Assembly: GCF_006385595.1 (NCBI RefSeq)
Contig: NZ_CP041046.1
Span: 1,922,001-1,986,000, forward strand
Direction: 5' to 3'
DNA: 64,000 nt
From: Luteibacter pinisoli
Lineage (GTDB): Bacteria > Pseudomonadota > Gammaproteobacteria > Xanthomonadales > Rhodanobacteraceae
The notes beneath the pieces are model-generated. The model was given only the letters and a program-made list of their open reading frames with translations. It was not told the origin of the DNA and did not search any database. The position numbers and the translations under genes are program-made. Position 1 is the first letter of the stretch, and each line of letters begins with the position of its first letter. This document shows positions 42,991 to 50,860 of this stretch, piece by piece.

Positions 42991-43821
42991 ATGACGCATT
43001 CCGTCCCGCTGCTCACCCTCAACGATGGGCACAAGGCACCGCAGCTCGGCTACGGTGTTTTCCAGATCCCGAACGACGACACCTCGCGCGCCGTGCAGGA
43101 AGCGCTGAAGGCCGGCTACCGGTCGATCGATACCGCCGCGATCTACAAGAACGAAGAAGGCGTGGGCCAGGGCATCGAGCGCTCCGGCGTCGCCCGTGCC
43201 GGCCTCTTCCTGACCAGCAAGCTGTGGAATTCGGAGCAGGGCTTCGACAGCACGCTGCGCGCGTTCGATACCAGCGTGAAGAAGCTCGGCACCGACTACC
43301 TGGACATGTACCTGATCCACTGGCCGACGCCGAAGAACGATCGTTACGTGGATACGTGGAAGGCGTTCATTCGCCTGCGCGAGGAAGGCCGCATCCGCTC
43401 CATCGGCGTCAGCAACTTCCAGCCGGACCACCTGGAACGCATCGTCAAGGAAACCGGCGTGGCACCGGTGGTGAACCAGATCGAACTTCATCCGGACTTT
43501 GCGCAGAACGACGTGGTCGCGGCAAATCGCGCACACCAGGTGATTACCGAAGCCTGGAGCCCGCTGGGGCAGGGCGGCGACCTGCTGAAGAACGAGACGC
43601 TGGTGACGCTGGGCAAGAAATACAGCAAGTCGCCTGCGCAAGTGGTGCTGCGCTGGCACGTGCAGCTCGGCCACATGGTGATTCCGAAATCGGTGACCCC
43701 GGAGCGCATCCGTTCAAACATCGATGTATTCGATTTTGAACTGAGCGCCGACGACATGGCCGCCATCGCGAAGCTCGACAGCGGCAAGCGCATGGGTCCG
43801 AATCCGGACGAGCTGAACTAA
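42991..43821 (+). CDS. Aldo/keto reductase (2,5-diketo-D-gluconate reductase type)
   Basis: 276 residues from ATG 42991, which follows a good Shine-Dalgarno (CAGGAGAC). The catalytic tetrad is visible as D47, Y52, K77 and H110 (DMYLIHWP), and the NADPH-binding IPKSV-x6-R motif lies near 230. AKR5-type enzymes of this size reduce small aldehydes and ketones such as methylglyoxal or diketogluconate. The physiological substrate is not evident. Confidence 0.88.
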   Translation: MTHSVPLLTLNDGHKAPQLGYGVFQIPNDDTSRAVQEALKAGYRSIDTAAIYKNEEGVGQGIERSGVARAGLFLTSKLWNSEQGFDSTLRAFDTSVKKLGTDYLDMYLIHWPTPKNDRYVDTWKAFIRLREEGRIRSIGVSNFQPDHLERIVKETGVAPVVNQIELHPDFAQNDVVAANRAHQVITEAWSPLGQGGDLLKNETLVTLGKKYSKSPAQVVLRWHVQLGHMVIPKSVTPERIRSNIDVFDFELSADDMAAIAKLDSGKRMGPNPDELN

Positions 43822-44180
43822 TCCATCGAGACATCGATCTCGATGGGGTACGGTGTCGGCGCCTTCGGGGGCGCCGGCAACGTCCACACGGCGACCTGGC
43901 CAGCGAAGCAGTTGGCCACCGGCGTGGCGGGACGCACGGCGACATCGCCAGGATGCCCCTGCGCATCGAGCACGGCGACGAGCGTGAAGGGCCGCTTGTC
44001 GGCTGGGGCGTTGCTGGCGATGCAGCCCTTCAGCGCATCCGTGGCGGCATTGCCCACGTGGTCCCAAAGCCGCCCCTGGAATGGCTTGCCCGTGGCGGTG
44101 GTTTCCAGCGCCTTGGCGGCCTGCACGCGCGCGTCAAAGCCATCGGCACCGGCGAAGGCGAAGATCAGGGCAAGCAGCAT
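43818..44180 (-). CDS. Small secreted protein of unknown function
   Basis: 120 residues. A short signal peptide (MLLALIFAFAGADG) and a domain with two cysteines. The segment FTLVAVLDAQGHPGDVAVRPATPVANCFAG followed by a beta strand (YPIEIDVSMD) vaguely recalls the C-terminal fold of TonB/AgmX-type proteins. I do not recognise the family. The end overlaps the aldo/keto reductase stop, convergent, by 4 bp. Confidence 0.6.
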   Translation of the reverse strand: MLLALIFAFAGADGFDARVQAAKALETTATGKPFQGRLWDHVGNAATDALKGCIASNAPADKRPFTLVAVLDAQGHPGDVAVRPATPVANCFAGQVAVWTLPAPPKAPTPYPIEIDVSMD

Positions 44181-44293
44181 CGGGTGTCTCCGGGAAGGGA
44201 AGAACGGAGCCTAGCAGGCAGGCAGGGTGTTCACACGGCCGGCGCTACGGTGCAAGCCACACCGCGCCGCATGGCGCGCCCGCTGGAGATCCT

Positions 44294-44632
44294 ATGCGCC
44301 CGTTGCTCACCCTGGCCTTCCTGATCGCCACGCCCGCCGCCTTCGCGCAGGCGGCGCCCACCTCACCGCCGCCGGCCACGCCGGCTGCACCGACCCAAGC
44401 CAACCCCGCATCGGCGCCCGTGTCGTCTAACCCGGCCGCAGCGCCCGTGCAGCCCGCCTCCGACGCGGGCGCCACCGAGCGCGGCCTCTCCCCGGTGAAG
44501 CCGGCGACAGGCGTGACGCCGCGGGTACGTAACGCCGCCACGCACGATACCGATGCCGCGGGCCACACGCTCGATCCGCACGGCAAGCCTGTCGGCCAGG
44601 CGCCGGCCGTGCCGTCGACGGTGCAGCACTGA
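44294..44632 (+). CDS. Small Pro/Ala-rich exported protein
   Basis: 112 residues: signal peptide cleaved after AAFAQA, then a low-complexity Pro/Ala/Thr stretch (about 20-60) and a polar tail without cysteines. Probably an extended periplasmic or surface protein. No function can be assigned. It ends 4 bp before the convergent antiporter gene. Confidence 0.55.
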   Translation: MRPLLTLAFLIATPAAFAQAAPTSPPPATPAAPTQANPASAPVSSNPAAAPVQPASDAGATERGLSPVKPATGVTPRVRNAATHDTDAAGHTLDPHGKPVGQAPAVPSTVQH

Positions 44633-44636
44633 AGGC

Positions 44637-46175
44637 CTAGCCTTCGACGATCTCGCGGTCGTCCGGCGCGGTGACCGCGAGTTCCGACCAGTCGAGCTCG
44701 TTCTCGAGCAGATGGAACACGTCGTCATCGATCTGGCCCTTGTGGCGCATCTCGAGCAGGCGTAGCCGCTTTGCATGCAGGCCGCGCCGCTTGAGTTCGG
44801 CCAGTTGCGTTCCCGCCACCGGACTGCGCCCGGCTTCCGCCTCGTGCCGCGCATCGGCGTAGTACTCGCGCATGCGATGCGCCACTTCGCCGGTTTCGCC
44901 ATCGAGCGTGGCATCGGCCGCGTCAAGCAGTTTCAGGCGCACCTTCGAGGCGTCTTCACGCAGGCTCGTGTCGCGTGCAAAGCCCAGCGCGCGGACGAGC
45001 CACGCCAGCGTTGTGCCCTGGAACACGAGGCTACCCACGGTAACGGCAAACGCCGTGAGCACGATGAGGTCGCGCTGCGGGAAGTCGTCAGGCAAGCCCA
45101 GCGCCGTGGCCAGCGTCACCAGGCCACGCATCCCGCACCAGGCCACCACGATGCCTTGTTGCGGCGTCGGGTTGGGCAAGGTGGTGTCGCGCCGGAAGCG
45201 ACGCAGCAACGTCGTGTAAAGCATCACCCAGGCGAAGCGGACGACAATGCACACGCCGAGGACGCCGCCGGCGAACCACAGGGCCTGCCGCAGTTCGTCG
45301 GCCGGGAGCCGCGCGATGATGCTGCGCGATTGCAGCCCCACCAGCAGGAAGGCGATGACGTTCGAGATGAACACCACCGCGGCCCACACCGAGTACGCAT
45401 GCACGCGATCGCGTGGCGGCGTTTCCGCGGGTAGCACGTGGGCGATGGTCATGGCGAACGACACCACGCAGAGGATCGCCGACACGTGGAGGGATTCGGC
45501 GACGATCCATACGCCGAACACACCGGCAAACTGCAGCAGGGTGGCGCTCAGCGTGCCGCGCAACTCGCGCGACAGCAGCACGAACACCTTGCCGAGCAGC
45601 CAGCCCAGCAACAGGCCACCGGGCACGGCGAGGAACAGCATGGGCACCGTGCGCGCGAGCCCGTCGGCGGACATGGCCGTGCGTACGGCCACGCCAAAGA
45701 TGAGCAGGGCGGAGGCATCGTTGAGCAGGCTTTCCGCGGTGAGCACCTGCACGGTGCGCCGTGGCAGGTTGAGGCGCGAAAGCACGGCGGTGGCGGCACC
45801 GGCATCCGGTGGCGCGACGATGGCGCCAAGGGCCACCGCGGCGGCCAGCGGCATGCCGGCCCAGGCCGCGCCGAGCCACGCGACGGCGGCGGTGGTCAGC
45901 GCCACCGCGACCACGGCGAGCGACAGCGTCGGCAGCCAGAACCGGCGAAGCGTCCGTGGCGGCATGTCGAAACCGGCATCCAGGAGCACCGGTGCGATGA
46001 ACAGCACCAGGGCCAGCTTGGGATCCATCGCGATATGCGGCGCCCACGGCAGCGCGGCGACGGCGGTGCCGGCGGCGGCGAGGATCGTGGGGTAGGGCAA
46101 GGCCAGGCGGCGCAGCAGGCGGAGCAGCACCACGGCCAGCAGGGACAGCAGGATCATGCTCTCGAACAGGGCCAT
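44637..46175 (-). CDS. CPA1-family sodium/proton antiporter
   Basis: 512 residues: about 12 membrane helices with the ion-binding Asp region APVLLDAGFDM and the conserved GAIVAPPDAGAATAVL and AESLLNDASALLIFGVAV segments. A cytoplasmic tail of about 120 residues follows. It exchanges Na+ or K+ for H+ in pH and salt homeostasis. Confidence 0.9.
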   Translation of the reverse strand: MALFESMILLSLLAVVLLRLLRRLALPYPTILAAAGTAVAALPWAPHIAMDPKLALVLFIAPVLLDAGFDMPPRTLRRFWLPTLSLAVVAVALTTAAVAWLGAAWAGMPLAAAVALGAIVAPPDAGAATAVLSRLNLPRRTVQVLTAESLLNDASALLIFGVAVRTAMSADGLARTVPMLFLAVPGGLLLGWLLGKVFVLLSRELRGTLSATLLQFAGVFGVWIVAESLHVSAILCVVSFAMTIAHVLPAETPPRDRVHAYSVWAAVVFISNVIAFLLVGLQSRSIIARLPADELRQALWFAGGVLGVCIVVRFAWVMLYTTLLRRFRRDTTLPNPTPQQGIVVAWCGMRGLVTLATALGLPDDFPQRDLIVLTAFAVTVGSLVFQGTTLAWLVRALGFARDTSLREDASKVRLKLLDAADATLDGETGEVAHRMREYYADARHEAEAGRSPVAGTQLAELKRRGLHAKRLRLLEMRHKGQIDDDVFHLLENELDWSELAVTAPDDREIVEG

Positions 46176-46302
46176 GGGGCAGCTCCGCAGGCGGGGTCTG
46201 CCGCCATGAATAGCGCAGCGACGCCCGTCACGCTACCCGGCTCGCATCGTTTTGCGACGCTGGGTTACCATCGGGCCCATGCCTTTCGACACCGGGGTGC
46301 CG

Positions 46303-46617
46303 ATGAAACGTCTGATCGCCGTGGCCGTGCTTGCGGCCGGGCTCGCTGGTTGCCAGGGCATGGCCACGAAGGTGTCCAAACTGGAAGTCGGCACGCCGCG
46401 CGAAGAGGTGCTGGACCGCCTCGGCGCCCCCGATTCGGACCGTTCCATCATCGGCTACGAAGTGCTGAGCTGGCTGGACCGCCGTCCGGGCCGCTTTTCC
46501 TTCTCCCATAAGGACTACACCGTTGTGCTAAAGGACAACAAGGTGGTCCAGTTCGGCCCCGGCCTGATCCGCCGCGACAGCAAGACCACCCTGCAGATCG
46601 AGACCGGCGATCCCTAG
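46303..46617 (+). CDS. Small lipoprotein, SmpA/BamE-like
   Basis: 104 residues from ATG 46303. Lipobox GLAGC17. The mature part opens with VSKLEVGTPREEVLDRLGAPDSD, the helix-turn pattern of SmpA/OmlA (BamE) domains, and continues with a three-strand sheet. It is probably an outer-membrane lipoprotein. An upstream ATG at 46279 would put a non-signal extension in front of the lipobox and is rejected. Confidence 0.75.
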   Translation: MKRLIAVAVLAAGLAGCQGMATKVSKLEVGTPREEVLDRLGAPDSDRSIIGYEVLSWLDRRPGRFSFSHKDYTVVLKDNKVVQFGPGLIRRDSKTTLQIETGDP

Positions 46618-46715
46618 CAAGCGCAAGCGCCGGGAAGGCAGATCAAGCGGGTACAAGCGCTACATGGGCGCACAGGGCTAGGTTTTCCCCAACGCGCCCT
46701 GGGGAGTATCCCGCC

Positions 46716-47009
46716 ATGCCACAGACGTCACCGACCTTCGCCGAGCTGGCCAGCGAGCTGACCCGGCTCCACGATGCCCGCGAAGCCGCCATAACCCGCG
46801 CCCTGGATGCCCTGGAGGGCAGCCACCCACCCCTGGCCCAGCTCATGCTGTGCTGCATCGGTGACCGCCAGCGGGCCGCCCGCTGGCTGGTGATGCCGCA
46901 GCGCGCGTTCGCCGGGCGCAGTGCCTGCGACATGCTGGCCGACGGCGATGTGGATGCCGTGTGGGACCAGGTGGTGTTCAAGCAGTTCGGCACGGTGGCC
47001 GCCGTCTAG
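46716..47009 (+). CDS. MbcA/ParS-like (DUF2384) protein without visible toxin
   Basis: 97 residues. An N-terminal helical part and a C-terminal CCIGDRQRAARWLVMPQRAFAGRSACDMLADGD. That end has the ARRWL...P..AFGGRSP..LL pattern of the toxin-binding domain found in Xre/MbcA/ParS antitoxins. A RES-type toxin gene would be expected next to it, but none is present; the convergent ydcF overlaps its stop. It may be an orphan antitoxin-like regulator. The family call is tentative. Confidence 0.55.
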   Translation: MPQTSPTFAELASELTRLHDAREAAITRALDALEGSHPPLAQLMLCCIGDRQRAARWLVMPQRAFAGRSACDMLADGDVDAVWDQVVFKQFGTVAAV

Positions 47010-47719
47010 ATCCAGCCGCGCCGGGCGTACACCCACAGCGCCGCGTACTCACGCAGGCAGCGTGCCGTCAGGGTGAGGGCCTCGCGGCGGGGCAGCCAGG
47101 CGGCGGATGCCATGAGCAGGCCACGGTCGTCATCCGCCGCGGGGGCGGGCGAGACGTGGATGCCCTCGTGCCGGAACGACGCGGCCGCGCGGCGCATGTG
47201 GATCGGCGAGGTCACCAGCAGGATGTCGTCCAGCCCGTCCGCGCGCAGCAGCGCGGCGGTGTTGCGGGCGTTCTCATGCGTGTTGCGGCTGGTGGCCTCG
47301 ACGCGCAAATCCGCCGGCGGGATGCCGGACAGCGCATAGCCCGCCGCCAGGGTGCGCGCCTGGTCGCTGCCCGAGACGAGCATCAGCGGTGCGTAGCCTT
47401 CCCGCCACAGGCTCAGGCCGGTCCCCGCCCGGGAATCGGTGAGCGCCCAGGCGCCGGCGGGGATCACCCCGCCGCCGAGCACGACGATGGCGTCCGCCCG
47501 TGGCGTTGCCGGGGCGGCCTCGCTGACCAGCCCGCCACGCAGGCGCAATGCCACCGCCGGTGACGAGGCCAGCCAGATCCAGGCCACCGCGACCACGCCA
47601 CCGGCGAGAGCGAGGCGTGGTCGGCGCGCCACGACAAACGCCCCCGCTAGGAGGGCGAGCAACAGGGCCTGCACGGCAGGGTGCAAAGCGCGCGAGACGA
47701 TGTATTCGACGACAGCCAC
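47006..47719 (-). CDS. YdcF/SanA-family (DUF218) membrane protein
   Basis: 237 residues from GTG 47719 (AAGG spaced 6 nt upstream). Two N-terminal membrane helices, then the DUF218 domain: ADAIVVLGGGVIPAG, DSRAGTGLSLWREGYAPLMLVSGS, ATSRNTHENARNTAALL and ILLVTSPIHMRRAAASFRHEG. Such proteins are linked to envelope polysaccharide or peptidoglycan precursor metabolism and vancomycin exclusion. It is divergent from the exopolysaccharide operon. An upstream ATG at 47755 is possible. Confidence 0.8.
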   Translation of the reverse strand: MAVVEYIVSRALHPAVQALLLALLAGAFVVARRPRLALAGGVVAVAWIWLASSPAVALRLRGGLVSEAAPATPRADAIVVLGGGVIPAGAWALTDSRAGTGLSLWREGYAPLMLVSGSDQARTLAAGYALSGIPPADLRVEATSRNTHENARNTAALLRADGLDDILLVTSPIHMRRAAASFRHEGIHVSPAPAADDDRGLLMASAAWLPRREALTLTARCLREYAALWVYARRGWI

Positions 47720-47729
47720 CCGGTGCCTT

Positions 47730-47741
47730 CGGAACGTTCCG
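47730..47741. promoter_or_regulatory. 12-bp perfect palindrome upstream of ydcF
   Basis: CGGAACGTTCCG is a perfect palindrome 10 bp upstream of the chosen ydcF start and about 130 bp upstream of the first exopolysaccharide gene. It could be an operator for either gene, or chance in GC-rich DNA; no known consensus was matched. Confidence 0.35.
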
Positions 47742-47873
47742 CGGGGGACCATCATCGCGCACTCCGCGAGTTTTCACCGTCGGTCGAACGGCATAGGCGG
47801 GCAGTCGGAATGGACGCGGCACGCTATAGAAATGACGATACCGACCGTGAACTCACAGGGGCGGAAGGACATC

Positions 47874-48497
47874 ATGAAGCACTGGAATCGCATCGTCGTC
47901 ATCATCACGGCCCTGCAACTGGCCGCGTGTGCCACCGGCGGAAGCAACCTGCCACCGCCCAAGGCGGACGCGGCCAGCCCGGTGGTTGAGCAGTACCTGA
48001 TCGGTGTGGACGACCAGCTGCAGATCACCGTGTGGCACAACCCCGACCTTAGCGTCAGCGTGCCGGTACGGCCCGACGGCAAGATCACCGTGCCGCTGGT
48101 GGGCGATGTCGCCGCCGGTGGCCGCAGCACCGACCAGGTCGGCGCGGAAATCCAGCAGAAACTGGCCCAGTACATCCGCGATCCGCAGGTAGCCGTGATC
48201 CTTACCGCCCTGCGCAGCCACGAATACCTGTCTCGCGTCCGTGTCACCGGTGCCGTGCGCAGCCCCATCTCCATCCCGTACCGCCAGGGCATGACCGTGC
48301 TTGACGCGGTGCTGGCCGCCGGTGGCACCACGGAATTCGCCGCGCCCGATCGTACCGAGCTCTATCGGCACACCGACAAGGGCAGTTCGGAGGCGTACTC
48401 CATCCACCTGGAAAAGATCCTCCAGCAGGGCGACCTGTCGAACAACTACCCGGTGCAGCCGGGCGACGTCATCACCGTACCGCAACGTGCTTTCTGA
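47874..48497 (+). CDS. Polysaccharide export lipoprotein (Wza/GumB family)
   Basis: 207 residues. The ATG at 47874 is preceded by GGAAGG; the lipobox is LQLAAC19. Poly_export domain (YLIGVDDQLQITVWHNPDLSVSVPVRPDGKITVPLVGDVAAGG) and one SLBB domain (RVRVTGAVRSPISIPYRQGMTVLDAVLAAGG) ending QPGDVITVPQRAF. It forms the outer-membrane polysaccharide channel. It is the first gene of the exopolysaccharide operon, about 36 bp before the chain-length gene. Confidence 0.92.
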   Translation: MKHWNRIVVIITALQLAACATGGSNLPPPKADAASPVVEQYLIGVDDQLQITVWHNPDLSVSVPVRPDGKITVPLVGDVAAGGRSTDQVGAEIQQKLAQYIRDPQVAVILTALRSHEYLSRVRVTGAVRSPISIPYRQGMTVLDAVLAAGGTTEFAAPDRTELYRHTDKGSSEAYSIHLEKILQQGDLSNNYPVQPGDVITVPQRAF

Positions 48498-48533
48498 CCG
48501 ATCACCGGCCACGCCGGGGCAAGGGGTAATTCG

Positions 48534-50066
48534 ATGAGTGGGGAACTCGTTCCTTTCGCGGGCATGCTGCCCGCCTTGCTGGGTGAAGCACGCAGGCGCC
48601 GCCTCACCATGGGCATGGTATTCGCCGCGATCGCGCTGGTAGCGCTGGTGGTGGGCATGCTGTGGCCGAAGAAGTACGAAGCCTCCGTGACGATCCTGGC
48701 GCAGGAGTCGAGCATCATCACGCCGCTGATGGAAGGCGCCGCCTCCGCCACCGGCACGAAGAACCGCGCCGGCATCGCCCGCGACGTGATCTTCAGCCAG
48801 CGCGTACTCGACACCGTGCTGAAGGTGGGCGGCTGGACCGCGACCAATCCCTCGCCGGTGGAACGCGACAAGCTGGTGGAAGGGATCAAGGCGCGTACGC
48901 GGATCATCAACACCCGCGAAAACCTGATCACCATCACCTATTTCGATTCCGACCCGCACCGCGCCTTCGAAGTGACCCGCGCGTTCGGCCAGCTGTTCAT
49001 CAGCGAGAGCCTCGCCTCCAAGCAGCAGGAAAGCCGCGAAGCCTACGAGTTCATCAACAGCCAGGTCGAGGCCTACCGCGCCAAGCTGACCGATGCCGAG
49101 GACAAGCTCAAGGCGTACCGCGATGCCAACGCCGATGCGCGTCCGGGCAGCGAAACCGATACCAACTCGCGGATCAGCCAGCTGCGCTCGCAGATTGAAA
49201 CCAACCGCATGGATTACATGCAGAAGGTCTCCCAGGCTTCCGCCCTGGCGTCCCAGCTCAACGGCGAATCCGAAGTCAACGCGGTCCAGACCGTCGGTGG
49301 CGTGTACCAGACCCAGCTGGCGGACCTTCAGGGCCAGCTCGACAAGCTGCTGCTGAGCTACACGGACGACTACCCGGATGTGATCCGGCTGCGCCACCAG
49401 ATCGAAGACACGCGCAAGCAGATGGCTTCGGCTGATGCAAACCGCGCGGCGGGCGGTGGGCCCCAGGTGGACCACACGGTGGCGATGAACCCGGTGTACC
49501 AGCAGATGCGTATCCAGCTGGCGCAGACGCGTGCCGATGCCGCCGCGAGCAATTCCCGTGTCGGTGCCAGCGAATCCATGCTGCAGGCCGAGCTGGAGCG
49601 CAGCAAGCGCATCGCGAATTCCGAGAACGTGGTGGCCGAGCTGACCCGCGACTACAACGTCAACCGTGACGTCTACCAGGATCTGCTGAAGCGCCGCGAG
49701 AACGCCCGCGTGTCCATGAACCTGGATGCCGAGCAGCGTGGCCTGAACTTCCTGGTGCAGAACCCGGCGGTGATGCCGCTGGTGCCCTCGGGCCTGCGCT
49801 TCATGCACTTCGGCCTGGCTGGCCTCGCCCTGGCGCTTGCCGTGCCGCTGGGCCTGCTGTTCATGGTGGCGCGCTTCGACCCGCGTGTTCGCTCGGTGGC
49901 CCAGCTGGAACGTGCCACGGGCTTCCCGGTGCTCGCCACCGTGCCGTTCTATCCGACGCCGCGCGACCGCCGCCGTAGCCACCTGCACAACATGATGCTG
50001 GCCACGATCGTGCTGGGCGTGGGCATGGTCTACCTCCTCGTGATCTGGCTGCGCCTGAAGGGCTAA
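48534..50066 (+). CDS. Polysaccharide chain-length determinant (Wzz/XrtA-EPS type)
   Basis: 510 residues. Two membrane helices (about 23-43 and 479-501) flank a long periplasmic coiled-coil region (about 165-410, with ESREAYEFINSQVEAYRAKLTDAEDKL). The N-terminal beta part reads WPKKYEASVTILAQESSIITPLMEG. There is no kinase domain; a separate kinase-like protein follows. The layout resembles chain-length proteins of exosortase-associated EPS loci. It controls polymer length with the export channel. Confidence 0.9.
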   Translation: MSGELVPFAGMLPALLGEARRRRLTMGMVFAAIALVALVVGMLWPKKYEASVTILAQESSIITPLMEGAASATGTKNRAGIARDVIFSQRVLDTVLKVGGWTATNPSPVERDKLVEGIKARTRIINTRENLITITYFDSDPHRAFEVTRAFGQLFISESLASKQQESREAYEFINSQVEAYRAKLTDAEDKLKAYRDANADARPGSETDTNSRISQLRSQIETNRMDYMQKVSQASALASQLNGESEVNAVQTVGGVYQTQLADLQGQLDKLLLSYTDDYPDVIRLRHQIEDTRKQMASADANRAAGGGPQVDHTVAMNPVYQQMRIQLAQTRADAAASNSRVGASESMLQAELERSKRIANSENVVAELTRDYNVNRDVYQDLLKRRENARVSMNLDAEQRGLNFLVQNPAVMPLVPSGLRFMHFGLAGLALALAVPLGLLFMVARFDPRVRSVAQLERATGFPVLATVPFYPTPRDRRRSHLHNMMLATIVLGVGMVYLLVIWLRLKG

Positions 50067-50078
50067 AGGACATTCGAT

Positions 50079-50837
50079 ATGGCCGTCAACAACATCGAAC
50101 TCGGCGACGTGATCGCCACCGCCCACGACGACGCGCACGCCACGCCGAGCCATTCCATTGCGCGGATGCGCGAGGAACAGGGCGCGCTGGCCCCGATCGA
50201 CTGTGAGCGCAAGCGCCTCATCCATCGCGAAGAGTCGGTGCGCCAGCAGTCCGATGCCTTCCGCGGCATCCGCACGCGCCTGCTGGAGATGGGTGGCGAC
50301 AGCAACTTCATCACCCTGGTGTGCTCGGTGAGCCCGCGTTCCGGTGGCAGCTTCGTGTCGCGCAACCTGGCCACGGCCTTCGCCTTCGATGAGTCGAAGA
50401 CCAGCCTGCTGATCGACTGCAATCTGCGCTACCCGAACCAGCACAAGGCGATGGGCGTGGAGCCGGCGACCGGTGGCCTCGTCGATTTCCTCGAGCATCC
50501 GTCACGCGGCATCGCCTCGATCATGTACCCGACCGGTGTACCGCGCCTGCGCATGATTCCCGCGGGCAAGGCGCGCGAGAACAGCAGCGAGTACTTCTCC
50601 TCGTTCCGCATGCGCGCGGTGCTTGATTCGCTGCGCTGCCGCTATCCGGACCGCTACCTGTTCCTGGATGGCCCGCCGGTCAAGGGCGCGCCGGACGCAC
50701 GCATCCTTTCCGACCTGGCGGATTTCGTCGTGCTGGTGGCCGGCTATGGCCGTGACACACCGGCCGCGATCAACCAGGCCGTCGCCAACTTCGACCCCGC
50801 CAAGCTCGCGGGCGTGGTGTTCAACGAGTCACCGTGA
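50079..50837 (+). CDS. CpsD/BY-kinase-like P-loop protein with degenerate Walker A
   Basis: 252 residues, homologous to the ATPase half of bacterial tyrosine autokinases. FRGIRTRLL, LLIDCNLRYPNQH (Walker A' with Asp) and YLFLDGPPVKGAPDA (Walker B with Asp) are retained. The Walker A that normally reads GEGKS/T is SPRSGGSF, with no Lys-Thr/Ser pair. The C-terminal Tyr cluster is also absent. It is therefore probably a non-catalytic or altered partner of the chain-length protein. Confidence 0.82.
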   Translation: MAVNNIELGDVIATAHDDAHATPSHSIARMREEQGALAPIDCERKRLIHREESVRQQSDAFRGIRTRLLEMGGDSNFITLVCSVSPRSGGSFVSRNLATAFAFDESKTSLLIDCNLRYPNQHKAMGVEPATGGLVDFLEHPSRGIASIMYPTGVPRLRMIPAGKARENSSEYFSSFRMRAVLDSLRCRYPDRYLFLDGPPVKGAPDARILSDLADFVVLVAGYGRDTPAAINQAVANFDPAKLAGVVFNESP

Positions 50838-50860
50838 GCCTCGGCTCCAGGGGAGGGAAC

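Noticed and set aside
47853..50498. 881-codon frame antisense to the EPS export and chain-length genes
   Set aside because: It lies opposite two clear EPS genes and has the composition of a mirrored coding strand.
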